From positions 1 to 41,039 of the forward strand of contig JAPOVT010000062.1 of the NCBI GenBank assembly GCA_026708015.1: DNA of 41,039 nucleotides, in the 5' to 3' direction. Positions 31,191 to 40,380 of this stretch are shown piece by piece. This DNA is from a bacterium (lineage in GTDB: Bacteria; Actinomycetota; Acidimicrobiia; Acidimicrobiales; Bin134). Below the pieces are notes generated by a model. That model was not told the DNA's origin. It worked only from the letters and a program-made list of their open reading frames with translations, and searched no databases. Each line of letters starts with the position of its first letter. The stretch's first letter is position 1. A program made the position numbers and the translations under genes.

Positions 31191-31948
31191 CCGCTGGATT
31201 TGCTGATGGCCTCCTTGAGGGCGGCCACCCGCTCTTTGAATTCGGGCTGAGCCATCGACCACACCTGAGGGTCGACTTCCCGAGCCACCGCAGCCGCGCT
31301 GTCGGTGATTGCGCCCATGTCGATGATTGTCTCTTTCATGGCCTTGGTGAGTTCTCGCGGCGCACGAGCGGGACGGCGGGCCATGCGCCGGGCTTCCTCC
31401 AGCAGCGCATCATCGTTCACACATCGCCAGGCCAGTCCGATCTCCGCAGCCCGCGGTCCGTCAAGCCACTCGCCGAACACCGCCATGGCCATGGCCGTCT
31501 GACGGTCGCAGATGTTTTGCAGCCGCCAAGTGTGACCGCCGCCAGGGTGGATGGCGATCTGGAGAAACCGGCTCTCGAACATGGCGGAGCGGCCGGCCAG
31601 GATCACATCGCAGGCCAGCGCGAAGTTCATGCCAGCTCCAACCGCAGGGCCGTTCACCGCGGCCACCGTGGGCAGCGGGGTGTGGGCGACCCGCAGGAAC
31701 CCGGCATAGATGGAGCTCAGCCTCTTGGGATCGTCAGCAGCCAGCAGCTCGTCTAAGTTGGCGCCGGCCGAAAATGCCGGCGGGGCACCAGTGAGGACCA
31801 CCGCCCCCACCGACTCGTCGGCTTCCAGGTCGTCGAACACGGCGTCGAGCTCGCGGTTCATCTCCAAGCTGACCGCATTTCGCACCTCGGGGTGGTTGAG
31901 GGTCACGGTGGCAACGCCGTCTTCGATCTCACAGAGCACAAGAGCCAT
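31187..31948 (-). CDS. Enoyl-CoA hydratase/isomerase family protein
   Basis: The 253-residue crotonase-fold protein has VATVTLNHPEVRNAVSLEMN, the oxyanion segment PAFSAGANLDELL and NGPAVGAGMNFALACDVILA. The usual first catalytic Glu region reads HPGGGHTWRLQ, with Gly where hydratases have Glu, so it may be an isomerase or a different crotonase-type enzyme. It diverges from the MFS gene 37 bases away. Confidence 0.87.
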   Translation of the reverse strand: MALVLCEIEDGVATVTLNHPEVRNAVSLEMNRELDAVFDDLEADESVGAVVLTGAPPAFSAGANLDELLAADDPKRLSSIYAGFLRVAHTPLPTVAAVNGPAVGAGMNFALACDVILAGRSAMFESRFLQIAIHPGGGHTWRLQNICDRQTAMAMAVFGEWLDGPRAAEIGLAWRCVNDDALLEEARRMARRPARAPRELTKAMKETIIDMGAITDSAAAVAREVDPQVWSMAQPEFKERVAALKEAISKSSG

Positions 31949-31985
31949 GCCATGACAATAGGGGTACAGCGAATAAGTTGGCGCA

Positions 31986-33218
31986 GTGACCGATTCCCGG
32001 CCTCCTCGACGCGCCCGGCAAGCGCTGTCGTACCGGAATTATCGCCTGTTCATCTCTGGGGCCCTCATCTCGAACTCCGGGGTTTGGGTGCAGATGATTG
32101 CGCTGGGCTTTGTGATCCAGCGGCTGACCGGCAGCGCCACCTGGGTTGGCTTGGCCGCCATGTTGCAGACACTGCCGACGGTGTTTTTGGGAATGGTCGG
32201 AGGGGCGCTGGCCGATCGATTTCCCCGGCGGATCATGCTGGCGTTCACCAACTCAGCCCAAGCGTTGATCGCACTGGGATTCTCGGCCATGTGGGCCGCA
32301 GGCTTCGATCGGCCGCTGGCCTACATCGCCCTTGGAGTGGTGAATGGGTGTGTGAACGGCATCCAGCTTCCGGCTTGGCAGGCGTTCGTCAGCGAACTGG
32401 TGCCTCGCGTCGCCCTCTTGAATGCCGTGACCTTGAACTCGGCCCAGTTCAACGCCTCTCGGGCGGTCGGCCCCATGGTCGGTGGGTTCGTGCTGGCAAT
32501 AGGCGGTCCCGACTGGTGCTTCTTCACCAATTCACTGACGTATGTCCCCGCGGTCTTGGCTCTGGTCTTCATCCAGGTACCCCGACTGGCTCCGGAGGGT
32601 GGAGACAGGCCGAATGTATTCAGAGATGCCGCGGCCGCAATGCGCTACGCCGCCGATAATCCCGGTATCCGCCTGTCCATACTGATTGCCGGGGTGATTG
32701 CCTTCTTCGGCCAGCCGGTCATCCACTTGGTGGTGATCTTCGCCAATGACGTGTTTGAGGTGGGCGAGACCAAATACGGAATCCTGGCTGCAGCAACCGG
32801 AATGGGAGCGATGCTCAACACTCCGTTTGTGGCCGGCCCGGGAAGCCGTGTGCCCCGCAGCCATCTCGTGGGATTCGGCTGGCCGATTTATGGCATCGCG
32901 CTGTTGGGATTCGCGGTGTCGCCCTACTACTGGTTGGCGGTGGTGGCTCTGGCTGTATTGGGAGCATCGCACATCGCTACTGCCGCCACGCTCAATACCG
33001 TTATCCAGCTTCAGGTGGAGGAGGCTCTGCGGGCCAAGGTGTTGGCCCTGTACCTCATCACCCTGCTGGCCGGGCTGCCCCTTGGCGCCCAGCTTCAGGG
33101 TTTTCTGGCCGACGTGATCGGGCCCCGCATCGCCGTGGGCGGGGCCGGCGTTCTCTTGGCCGCCACCGCTCTGTGGTGGGTGATCAGCGGCCGAACCAAG
33201 GTCCTCGATCTGAATTAG
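31986..33218 (+). CDS. MFS transporter of the MFS_3 (EntS-like) type
   Basis: The 410-residue protein begins ALSYRNYRLFISGALISNSG and VWVQMIALGFVIQRLTGSAT, typical of MFS_3 exporters. It has the loop motif GGALADRFPRRIMLAFTNSA and about ten to twelve membrane helices, with QLPAWQAFVSELVP in the first half. It is likely an exporter; substrate unknown. GTG start 31986 has no clear ribosome-binding site and could be leaderless (TAAGTT lies about eight bases upstream). Confidence 0.87.
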   Translation: MTDSRPPRRARQALSYRNYRLFISGALISNSGVWVQMIALGFVIQRLTGSATWVGLAAMLQTLPTVFLGMVGGALADRFPRRIMLAFTNSAQALIALGFSAMWAAGFDRPLAYIALGVVNGCVNGIQLPAWQAFVSELVPRVALLNAVTLNSAQFNASRAVGPMVGGFVLAIGGPDWCFFTNSLTYVPAVLALVFIQVPRLAPEGGDRPNVFRDAAAAMRYAADNPGIRLSILIAGVIAFFGQPVIHLVVIFANDVFEVGETKYGILAAATGMGAMLNTPFVAGPGSRVPRSHLVGFGWPIYGIALLGFAVSPYYWLAVVALAVLGASHIATAATLNTVIQLQVEEALRAKVLALYLITLLAGLPLGAQLQGFLADVIGPRIAVGGAGVLLAATALWWVISGRTKVLDLN

Positions 33219-33261
33219 GGCTCAAAGCAGAAACTGTCACTCCTGTCGGGATACTGGGTGT

Positions 33262-33669
33262 ATGAGAGAAATCAATGAGAAAAGCCAGGAGGGCCAGGAG
33301 GTAGAGCCCCAGGGAATGCGAGTCATTTACGGCGATAACCGGCCGCAAGAGAGCAGAACCGGCCGGTGCCTGGCCTTTGCCGAAGCAGCCCGCCAGTTGG
33401 GGATGGCGGTGCGAGGACAGGAGCTGGTTGTGCCCAGCTTTCGCAGTCCGCCCCGGGAGGTTGGTCGCCGCCGCACGCTGGTCCGCCATGGCGACGGCTC
33501 AGTGACGGTTTCGGTCATGGTCCGGAACCGCATCTGGGAAGCAGTGCTGGCCGACATGATCGAGGGCGTGGTTGCGGCCAACCAGTTGGACGGCATCGAC
33601 GCCGAAGTTCTGCGCGACCAGCTCTGGGAGGCTTTGGAAGGCGAAACCGCTCAGCGCGGGGCAGCCTGA
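33262..33669 (+). CDS. Conserved hypothetical protein
   Basis: The 135-residue protein contains VVPSFRSPPREVGRRRTLVR and IWEAVLADMIEGVVAANQLD, a pattern I recall from small actinobacterial proteins without known function. It is hydrophilic, with no signal peptide or membrane segment. It is preceded by 43 bases without a strong ribosome-binding site. Confidence 0.7.
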   Translation: MREINEKSQEGQEVEPQGMRVIYGDNRPQESRTGRCLAFAEAARQLGMAVRGQELVVPSFRSPPREVGRRRTLVRHGDGSVTVSVMVRNRIWEAVLADMIEGVVAANQLDGIDAEVLRDQLWEALEGETAQRGAA

Positions 33670-33723
33670 CCAGCCGGCGTCAACAGTAGTTTTCCAATAG
33701 GGGCTGCCTAGACTGACCGGGCC

Positions 33724-34125
33724 ATGCTTCTCACTGAGATCGACCATGTCGCCATCGCAGTCCATGACTTGGAGCAGGCCATTTCGTTCTACGAGAAGGC
33801 TTTTGGCACCTCGGTGGAGCATCGCGAGATCGTGGAAAACGACGGGGTGGAAGAAGCCCTGATCAAGGTGGCCGACTCGTATGTGCAGCTCACTACGGCT
33901 ACCCGAGAGGATTCGCCCATCGCCAAGTTCCTGGCCAAGCGAGGTGAGGGCATCCACCACGTCGGCTATCGGGTGGCCGACTGCGCCGCCGCGCTGGAGG
34001 CCATGGTTGCTGCCGGGGCCACCCCGATCGATTCCGCACCCCGCCCTGGTTCTCGGGGAACCACCGTCGCCTTCATCCACCCCAAAGGCGCCTTCGGCAC
34101 CCTCATCGAACTGGTTCAGGAATAG
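33724..34125 (+). CDS. mce: Methylmalonyl-CoA epimerase
   Basis: The 133-residue vicinal-oxygen-chelate protein has LLTEIDHVAIAVHDLEQAIS (metal His8), VQLTTATREDSPIAKFLAKR, GEGIHHVGYRVADCAAALEA (second His) and FGTLIELVQE (metal Glu). It converts (R)- and (S)-methylmalonyl-CoA in propionyl-CoA metabolism, fitting the acyl-CoA genes around it. A TAGACT -10-like box ends ten bases upstream of the ATG. Confidence 0.92.
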   Translation: MLLTEIDHVAIAVHDLEQAISFYEKAFGTSVEHREIVENDGVEEALIKVADSYVQLTTATREDSPIAKFLAKRGEGIHHVGYRVADCAAALEAMVAAGATPIDSAPRPGSRGTTVAFIHPKGAFGTLIELVQE

Positions 34126-34147
34126 CCAGAGCGGCAAAGGGCTCCCG

Positions 34148-34741
34148 CTATCGGTTTCTCAGGTAGCGCACCCCGATCCACGAACCGATCATGCCCCCCG
34201 AGGTGGACAGCACGAGGTCGCCCACTGTGTCGTCATAAGTGAGGTTCAGCCCGCCTCCGGCACCGGCCTCAGACACGATCCATTCTGCGGCTTCCCAACC
34301 GACGATGGCCAGAGCTCCGATGCCCGCCCCCAGCAGCCACGCATCGGCATTGGACCGCTGTGAGTTTCGACGATAGCCCCAAGCGTGGAAGGCGGCCACC
34401 AGCAGCAGCCAGTTGAGGGTGTGAAGCACGTCGTCGGTGGCATTGAAGGAGTCGTAGATTCCGACGAGGTTGGCCAGCGTGTCGATAAGGAACGGGGCGA
34501 CGATGAGGGTGTCGGCGGTGGCCGGGTAGGGGGAGAAGCGTCGCCGCCATGCCACCGGAATGACCACGGCCGACAACATGAACAGCGGGAACCGGAAGGC
34601 CATGCCCTTGCCCTCGAGGTGGTCGAGGGGAACTGCCAGCGCGACGACGAAGGCCAGCGCAAGGGCGAGCTTGACACCCCAAGACAGTCGCTGAATGATG
34701 ACGCCGGCATCCAGTCGGGCAACACCCGAGGAGGGGGTCAT
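34148..34741 (-). CDS. Hypothetical membrane protein (DUF2238/YjdF-like)
   Basis: The 197-residue protein has about five membrane segments, with YDSFNATDDVLHTLNWLLLV, VGWEAAEWIVSEAG and YDDTVGDLVLSTSGGMIGSW. This arrangement of acidic motifs at helix ends resembles YjdF/DUF2238 inner-membrane proteins, function unknown. ATG 34741 is the natural start; a longer open frame to 34861 overlaps the copA promoter region. It diverges from copA. Confidence 0.65.
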   Translation of the reverse strand: MTPSSGVARLDAGVIIQRLSWGVKLALALAFVVALAVPLDHLEGKGMAFRFPLFMLSAVVIPVAWRRRFSPYPATADTLIVAPFLIDTLANLVGIYDSFNATDDVLHTLNWLLLVAAFHAWGYRRNSQRSNADAWLLGAGIGALAIVGWEAAEWIVSEAGAGGGLNLTYDDTVGDLVLSTSGGMIGSWIGVRYLRNR

Positions 34742-34811
34742 CGCCGGCCTTCGACAATCCAGGTGGTCAAATACATCACGGTGTCCCAGCCTAAATCGGC
34801 ATAAGAGGACA

Positions 34812-34817
34812 TACGAT
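34812..34817 (+). promoter_or_regulatory. Candidate -10 element of copA (leaderless start)
   Basis: TACGAT lies six bases before the copA ATG at 34824, which places a transcription start at or next to the ATG; no ribosome-binding site is seen. A CsoR- or CueR-type operator could not be recognised. Confidence 0.35.
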
Positions 34818-34823
34818 GAACCC

Positions 34824-36953
34824 ATGGTGATGCGTCGGACGACGCTGCTGGTAGACGGCATGACTTGCTCAGCCTGCGTCGCGCAGATTGAGCGCAGCCT
34901 GAACGCGGTCGATGGTGTTGTCGAAGCCCGAGTGAACTACGCCTCAGGCCGGGCTTCGGTGGCTTGTCGTGACAGCGTCGACGATGCCGAATTGCAACGC
35001 GCGGTCATTGCCGCCGGATACGGTGCCCGCTTGCCCGAGGGCTTCAGCGATGGGCACTCAGTGGAGCCCACCCGGGTGCGCCGGCTGATTCTTGCGGCAG
35101 GGTTTGGTGCCCTCGTGGCACTGCTGACGATGGTGGACGCCTTGGCCTTCGACCTGGGCTTTCAGGCGTCGGACTGGCTGGCCGCGGTGTTAGCGGCCGG
35201 TGTGGTATTCGGGTCGGGCTGGGGGTTCCACCGACGGGCGTGGGCCCAGCTCAAGCACCGGACCGCCACCATGGACACGTTGGTGGCGTTGGGCACCGCC
35301 GCAGCGTGGATTTGGTCGACGGTGGTGCTGGCCGCCCAGATCGGCGACGGCCACCTCTATTTCGAGACCGGAGCGGTGATCGTGGTGCTGATCCTGCTCG
35401 GCCGCTATCTGGAAGAACGGGCCCGACGCCGGTCGGGAGACGCCCTGCGGGCATTGGCCGTGCTGGTGGCACCGGTGGCCCGGTTGGAGGATGGATCCGA
35501 CGTGCCGGTGGCCAGCCTCCAAGTGGGTACCAGATTCGTAGTGCGACCAGGCGAGAGGATCGCCACCGACGGAGTAGTGGTCGACGGTGCTTCGGCGGTG
35601 GATATCTCCATGGTCACCGGCGAGCCGGTCCCCGAAGAGGTCGGGCCGGGCGACGCCGTGCTGGGGGCCTCGGTCAATTCCAACGGATCGCTGGTGGTAG
35701 AGGCCACCAGCGTGGGGGCCGACACCGTGCTGGCCCGGATCATGCGGCTGGTGGAGCAGGCCCAGACCAACCGCACCCGCATCCAGCGGTTGGCCGACCG
35801 GATCTCGGCGGTGTTCGTGCCCGCTGCGGTGGCGATCTCGGTGGGTACGCTTATCGGCTGGTTGGCCGCCGGACAGCCGGCATCGGAGGCGTTCACCGCG
35901 GCGGTGGCGGTGTTGATCGTGGCCTGTCCCTGCGCGTTGGGGCTGGCCACGCCATTGGCAGTGATGGTGGGCACCGGGCGGGGATCGCAGCTCGGGATCA
36001 TCGTCAAGGGCGGCGAGATACTGGAGGACACCCGACAGCTCGACACCGTGGTGTTCGACAAGACGGGAACAGTCACCGAGGCCCGCATGGAGGTGGTGGA
36101 GATTGTCGCCCCCGGCCGCGACCCCGACGCGTTGCTGGCTTTGGCCGCCGCGGTGGAGTCCCGATCGGAGCACCCCATCGGTCGGGCCATCGCCTCGGCG
36201 GCGGAAAATGGAAAGGCCGTGACCGACTTTGAGAATCACCCCGGCACCGGGGCGGTTGCCACGGTGGACGGCTGCGAGGTCCGGGTGGGGAAGCGGGCGC
36301 TCTTCGATCAAGTGCCCGAGGTCGTGGACGGAGCCGCTGCCGAGGTCGAGGCCATGGGCCGGGTGGCGGTGCTGGTGGGCCGGGATTCGGTGGCCGAAGC
36401 GGTGATCACCGTGGACGACCGACTGCGGGCCACCGCCCCTCCGGCGGTGGCCGCGCTCAAGTCCCTGGGACTCGACACCGTGCTTTTGACCGGCGATCAT
36501 CCCCGCCGGGCCCAGGCCGCGGGCGATGAGCTGGGCATCGACCGGGTGGTGGCCGGCGTGGGACCCGACGGCAAGGCCGCCGAGATTGCCCGCCTCCAAG
36601 CCGAGGGCCGCCGGGTGACCATGGTGGGTGACGGCATCAACGACGCTCCTGCCCTCAGCCAAGCCGACATCGGCATCGCCATCGGCACCGGGGCCGATGT
36701 GGCCGCCGAGGCCGCCGACATCACCATCATGTCGTCCGATCTGAGCGCGGTGGCCGACGCCATCGCTCTGAGCCGCCGGACCATGAACACCATCCGGGGC
36801 AACTATTTCTGGGCCTTCGTCTACAACACCGCGGCCATTCCTCTGGCTGTCGCCGGGGTGCTGGAGCCCATTGTCGCTGCCGCAGCCATGGTTGGCTCCT
36901 CGTTGTTCGTAGTCACCAACAGCCTGCGCCTACGCCGCTTCAGGGGCGCCTAG
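34824..36953 (+). CDS. copA: Copper-translocating P1B-type ATPase
   Basis: The 709-residue protein has one N-terminal heavy-metal domain with GMTCSACVAQIE, a transmembrane Cys-Pro-Cys (Cys368-Cys370), the TGEP actuator loop (MVTGEPVPEE), and the phosphorylation motif DKTGT (Asp412). A conserved SEHP motif (ESRSEHPIGRAI), LTGDHPRRA, and MVGDGINDAPALSQADIGIA complete the catalytic machinery. The CPC plus MTCSAC signature indicates Cu(I) export. Full length for CopA. It is divergent from a membrane-protein gene; no chaperone or regulator gene adjoins it. Confidence 0.93.
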   Translation: MVMRRTTLLVDGMTCSACVAQIERSLNAVDGVVEARVNYASGRASVACRDSVDDAELQRAVIAAGYGARLPEGFSDGHSVEPTRVRRLILAAGFGALVALLTMVDALAFDLGFQASDWLAAVLAAGVVFGSGWGFHRRAWAQLKHRTATMDTLVALGTAAAWIWSTVVLAAQIGDGHLYFETGAVIVVLILLGRYLEERARRRSGDALRALAVLVAPVARLEDGSDVPVASLQVGTRFVVRPGERIATDGVVVDGASAVDISMVTGEPVPEEVGPGDAVLGASVNSNGSLVVEATSVGADTVLARIMRLVEQAQTNRTRIQRLADRISAVFVPAAVAISVGTLIGWLAAGQPASEAFTAAVAVLIVACPCALGLATPLAVMVGTGRGSQLGIIVKGGEILEDTRQLDTVVFDKTGTVTEARMEVVEIVAPGRDPDALLALAAAVESRSEHPIGRAIASAAENGKAVTDFENHPGTGAVATVDGCEVRVGKRALFDQVPEVVDGAAAEVEAMGRVAVLVGRDSVAEAVITVDDRLRATAPPAVAALKSLGLDTVLLTGDHPRRAQAAGDELGIDRVVAGVGPDGKAAEIARLQAEGRRVTMVGDGINDAPALSQADIGIAIGTGADVAAEAADITIMSSDLSAVADAIALSRRTMNTIRGNYFWAFVYNTAAIPLAVAGVLEPIVAAAAMVGSSLFVVTNSLRLRRFRGA

Positions 36954-36976
36954 CGCAAGAGTGGCCGCGGTCTTCG

Positions 36977-38056
36977 TCATATCTCGCCAGCCAAAAAGGC
37001 CAAGAGCACTTCGTTGGTGCGCTCGGGGTCTTCTTCGGGGATGAAGTGGCCGGTGCCGGCAGGGCGGGCCCGGTAGTCGGGGAAGTGATTGATGAAGGAG
37101 TCGGCGTAGGGGTTGCCGCTGGGAATGTGGTCGTCGGCGGGGAATCCGTCTTCAAAGGCCTGGGGCATCAAGAACGCCGAGTACAGATACAGCGCGGGAT
37201 GGGGGTAGGTGCGACCGAGGTCTTCGGGGCCGTACACCGGGAAGATGCCGAAATCGGGATGGCTGAACAGCAGGCCGGGGTGATTCCACATTTCAGCCAC
37301 TTGGGCTGGCGTTCGGTACACCAGGTTGCCGTCGTCGTCGGGGAAGTGGAAGGGCAGGGCATCCCGGTAATACGAGACGGCGTGGAAATGCGATCCGGGC
37401 TGGTCGAATGCCTCCCGGTAGTGCTCCACGTCATCGGCGGTCCAATACTTGCTCGGATCCCAGTCGGCCATGGCCCGGCCGGGGTCTTGGGCATCGCTGT
37501 CGGCCAACGGGGCTTTCCACGGGGAATGAGGCGGCGGACCGTAGCTACCTTCCACGCCGCCGAAGATCGAGTTGATGAACTCGCCGGCGTGGCGCTCCCA
37601 GAACTGCTCGGCCTCGGGCTCGCACTTGAACCAGTAGCCGTGGATGCCCCACGGAATCCAAACCGTACACAAGGTGTCGACCAGCCCCAGCCGGGTGAAC
37701 CGGTCGGGATACTCCAGCGCCGCCTTGAAAGCGATGATCCCGCCCCAGTCGTGGCCCACCAGCGAACAGTGCTCAATACCCAGGGCGTCGATGAAGTCCA
37801 CGATGTCGCGGGCCAACAGATCGCGGGTGACCCGGACGCGGGGCTTGTCGGTGCCGCCGTAGCCCCGGGTGTCGGGGGCATAGACCCGGTAGCGCTCGGC
37901 CAGTACTGGGATCTGGTGGCGCCACATATGGGATGTCTGGGGGAAGCCGTGCAGCAGCACCACCGGGGGTGCCGCTTCGTTGCCCGCGGCCAGATAGTGG
38001 AACCGCAGCCCGGCGGTGTCGATGTAGTGGGAGTCGATGCTTGTTGGCCCAGTCAT
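36977..38056 (-). CDS. Alpha/beta-hydrolase, epoxide hydrolase-like
   Basis: The 359-residue protein has PPVVLLHGFPQTSHMWRHQI, DTRGYGGTDKP, the nucleophile elbow LVGHDWGGIIAFKAALEYP (Asp103) and a cap region rich in Tyr and Trp. A late GHFIPEEDPERTNEVLLAF carries the catalytic His. HDWGG is typical of epoxide hydrolases rather than dehalogenases. It converges on copA, 23 bases apart. Confidence 0.85.
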   Translation of the reverse strand: MTGPTSIDSHYIDTAGLRFHYLAAGNEAAPPVVLLHGFPQTSHMWRHQIPVLAERYRVYAPDTRGYGGTDKPRVRVTRDLLARDIVDFIDALGIEHCSLVGHDWGGIIAFKAALEYPDRFTRLGLVDTLCTVWIPWGIHGYWFKCEPEAEQFWERHAGEFINSIFGGVEGSYGPPPHSPWKAPLADSDAQDPGRAMADWDPSKYWTADDVEHYREAFDQPGSHFHAVSYYRDALPFHFPDDDGNLVYRTPAQVAEMWNHPGLLFSHPDFGIFPVYGPEDLGRTYPHPALYLYSAFLMPQAFEDGFPADDHIPSGNPYADSFINHFPDYRARPAGTGHFIPEEDPERTNEVLLAFLAGEI

Positions 38057-38145
38057 AGGTGCTCCTGAGGTGAGGACACGGCGGATGCGAGCCTAGAACC
38101 ACGTCTGGCAGCGCACAGTATTCGTGGATGGGCGAGACTAGGGAA

Positions 38146-39039
38146 ATGGACTACCAGTACCTGACCTACGAGACGCTGGACGACGGGAAGATCGCCCGCA
38201 TCATGCTGAACCGGCCTGGGGCCCGCAACGCCCAGAACCGGGGAATGTTGGTGGAGCTCAACGAGGCCTTCCTGGTGGCTGAGGCCGATGACGATGTGCG
38301 GGTGGTGATCTTGGGCGGAGTCGGACCGATGTTCTCGGCTGGCCACGACATGGGCACCAAGGAGAGCATCGAGGAGCGCATGCCCGGCCCCAACCAGCAC
38401 CCCACCTGGCAGGTCAACGGCGGGCAGCGCCGGGGCTCGGAGAAGCTGATGCTTCAGGAGTGGCACTACTTCTTCGAGAACACCAAGCGGTGGCGCAACC
38501 TCCGCAAGATCACCATCGCCCAGGTGCAGGGTCCGGTGCTGGCCGCCGGGCTGATGCTCATGTGGTCTTGCGATTTGATTGTAGGGGCCGAGGATGCCTC
38601 ATTCGCCGATGTGGTGGGCACCCGTCTGGGGATGATGGGGGTGGAGTACTTCGCCCACCCGTGGGAGTTCGGCCCTCGCAAGACCAAGGAACTGCTGCTC
38701 ACCGGCGATTCCATCGACGTCCACGAGGCCCACGCCATGGGCATGGTGTCCAAAGTGTTCCCCAATGAGACGCTCTCCGAGCAGACCCTGGAGTTCGCTC
38801 AACGCATCGCCGCAGTGCCCACCATGGCTGCGCTGTTGGTCAAAGAGGCGGTGAACCAGACCATGGATGCCCAGGGATTCAATACCGCCCTGTCGGCGTG
38901 CTTCACCCTCCACCAGCTGAACCATTCCCACTGGGCCTCCATCACCAACGGCGAATGGTGGATCGCCACCGAAGAGCACGGTGTGCCCCATTGGAAGGAC
39001 GCCCCCAAAGTCCGCCCAGCTGAATGGATGGCACCATGA
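38146..39039 (+). CDS. Enoyl-CoA hydratase family protein
   Basis: The 297-residue protein starts MDYQYLTYETLDDGKIARIM and LNRPGARNAQNRGMLVELNE. It has the oxyanion segment PMFSAGHDMGTKES and VQGPVLAAGLMLMWSCDLIV, with a long insert (~75-110) and a long C-terminus ending EEHGVPHWKDAP. This longer form is common in actinobacterial acyl-CoA metabolism. ATG 38128 would add six residues; 38146 is where the family normally starts. The stop overlaps the cupin gene (ATGA). Confidence 0.87.
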   Translation: MDYQYLTYETLDDGKIARIMLNRPGARNAQNRGMLVELNEAFLVAEADDDVRVVILGGVGPMFSAGHDMGTKESIEERMPGPNQHPTWQVNGGQRRGSEKLMLQEWHYFFENTKRWRNLRKITIAQVQGPVLAAGLMLMWSCDLIVGAEDASFADVVGTRLGMMGVEYFAHPWEFGPRKTKELLLTGDSIDVHEAHAMGMVSKVFPNETLSEQTLEFAQRIAAVPTMAALLVKEAVNQTMDAQGFNTALSACFTLHQLNHSHWASITNGEWWIATEEHGVPHWKDAPKVRPAEWMAP

Positions 39040-39440
39040 GCACGGAGCCCAAGGTGTTGAAATTCGACGACATCGAATGGGTGGACGAGTCTGCCAACAC
39101 CGAAGCTCCCAAGGAGCTGATCGAAGAGGCCAAGAAGCTCGGCGCCGGGCGCAAGCGCGTGGCTCAAGGCGAGGGGGGTTTCTGGTGCCAGTACACCATC
39201 ATGCCCGCCGGCTACCACGTCCCGCCCCACAGCCATGACCAGAACGAGCTGTTGATTGTGGTGTCGGGCGGGTGCGAGGTGTGGCCCAGCGGCGCCGACG
39301 GCCCGTCGATGGAGCTGGGGCCAAAGGACTCGGTCATTCTGGCCGCCAACCACAAGTACTCCTTCACTTGCGGCGCCGACGGCATGGAGTTCTTCGTTAT
39401 GCGCCCTGGCGACTCGGCATCATCGTTCGAAAAGTCCTGA
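39036..39440 (+). CDS. Cupin-domain protein
   Basis: The 134-residue protein has a cupin core: GYHVPPHSHDQNELLIVVSG with two metal-ligand His and a Glu, and SVILAANHKYSFTCGADGME with the third His. Small cupins may be enzymes or sensors; nothing indicates the substrate. ATG 39036 overlaps the hydratase stop, so the two are coupled. Confidence 0.85.
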   Translation: MSTEPKVLKFDDIEWVDESANTEAPKELIEEAKKLGAGRKRVAQGEGGFWCQYTIMPAGYHVPPHSHDQNELLIVVSGGCEVWPSGADGPSMELGPKDSVILAANHKYSFTCGADGMEFFVMRPGDSASSFEKS

Positions 39441-39494
39441 AGGACGTCATCTGATTGTCGGCCAGGCGGTGCCGTAAGCGGTGTTTCCGGCGGG

Positions 39495-39926
39495 TCAATT
39501 CTGGGCTAGGAGAAGTGTCAAGAGCTGGGTAATGAGCAGGAGGGCTTCTTCGAGTGTGGTGGGCGGATTGTCGACCAGTTCCTGGAGGTCAGGTGTGTTG
39601 TCGGGCTCTGAATCGTCGGCAAGCAGCTCGAAAGGGTTGCAACCTGATGTTGGGCAGGTGTACTGGGTGCTGTCGGTGTAAACCCATGTTGTGCAGGTGT
39701 GATGGTACGATCCGACTAGACAGGCCCAAGAAGAGTTCACTTCCTCGATCACTCCTGGCTCAGACCATTCTGCAAGGCGCTGGTCGTGGTGACGTAGGGC
39801 CTCAGCGGCAGCAACGATGTCTTCGGTGACGACGAATTCGACTGATTGCGCGCTTGACGATGATGCCGAGACGGTACTGATGAGAGCGGCGATCACGACG
39901 AGGCAGAGCAGTTTTCTAATGGCCAA
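39495..39926 (-). CDS. Small secreted protein, hypothetical
   Basis: The 143-residue protein has a cleavable signal peptide (IRKLLCLVVIAALISTVSA, ending near SSAQS) and a mature part with several cysteines (WACLVGSYHHTCTTW and YTCPTSGCNPF) and a Leu-rich C-terminus. Family unknown. The only start is TTG 39926, with no ribosome-binding site. The place where one should be (-7 to -19) is a run of 13 C on the coding strand, so the upstream region may be a junction or an expression-varying tract. Confidence 0.6.
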   Translation of the reverse strand: MAIRKLLCLVVIAALISTVSASSSSAQSVEFVVTEDIVAAAEALRHHDQRLAEWSEPGVIEEVNSSWACLVGSYHHTCTTWVYTDSTQYTCPTSGCNPFELLADDSEPDNTPDLQELVDNPPTTLEEALLLITQLLTLLLAQN

Positions 39927-39932
39927 AATCTA

Positions 39933-39945
39933 GGGGGGGGGGGGG
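39933..39945. repeat. 13-base poly-G/poly-C homopolymer tract
   Basis: Thirteen consecutive G on the plus strand separate the secreted-protein gene (minus) from a 5'-truncated SDR gene (plus). Tracts of this length are prone to slippage in cells and to error in sequencing and assembly. Both neighbours look cut off at this point. Confidence 0.9.
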
Positions 39946-39946
39946 C

Positions 39947-40345
39947 GATGCAATTCGGCCGCGCGCCGAAGGGGCGTCAACCGGCGAGTACGCCATCCGC
40001 ACCGCCCGGTGGACCGACCTCATGGCCCTCACCATGGCCCCTCGGGGTGCTTCCTCGGCTCCGGCCCCCGACACCAGCCCCGAAGCGCTGGCCCCCCGCA
40101 AGATCGCCCCGCTGGTGGTTTGGCTGTGTACCGACGCCGCCCGCCACGTGACCGGGCGCACCTTCCACATCTCCGGCGACATCGTGAGCCGCCTCAGCGA
40201 GCCGGAACGGGAGCTGGCCGTCTACCAAGAAGACGGCCTCTCCCTCGACGCCCTCGACGCCTACTACGGCCGCCACCTCACCGAAGACCTCACCAACGAC
40301 TACCTCCTAGAAGACCGCCCCGACCTCAAAGTCTTCGAGCTGTAG
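39947..40345 (+). pseudogene. Short-chain dehydrogenase (SDR) C-terminal fragment
   Basis: The open frame reads DAIRPRAEGASTGEYAIRTA, then RWTDLMALTMAPRGAS, LAPRKIAPLVVWLCTDAARH and VTGRTFHISGDIVSRLSEPE. This is the last ~130 residues of an SDR oxidoreductase, including the usual APLVVWLCTD and TGRxFxISGD region. The NAD-binding Rossmann motifs and the Ser-Tyr-Lys active site are missing. The break falls at the 13-G tract. Translation could start at ATG 40022, but no activity is expected. Confidence 0.75.
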
Positions 40346-40380
40346 CCCAGATTGCCCAGATTGGCCTGTCAGTGCTGGGT

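Noticed and set aside
35190..36662. A 490-codon minus-strand frame opposite copA, and similar long antisense frames at 22932-24038 and 15379-16755 (upper part)
   Set aside because: These are by-products of high GC at third codon positions; the plus-strand proteins carry complete family motifs and the antisense translations match nothing.
40346..40380. Direct repeats GCCCAGATT in the short gap after the SDR fragment
   Set aside because: Two nine-base copies only, too short to support a functional repeat or attachment site.
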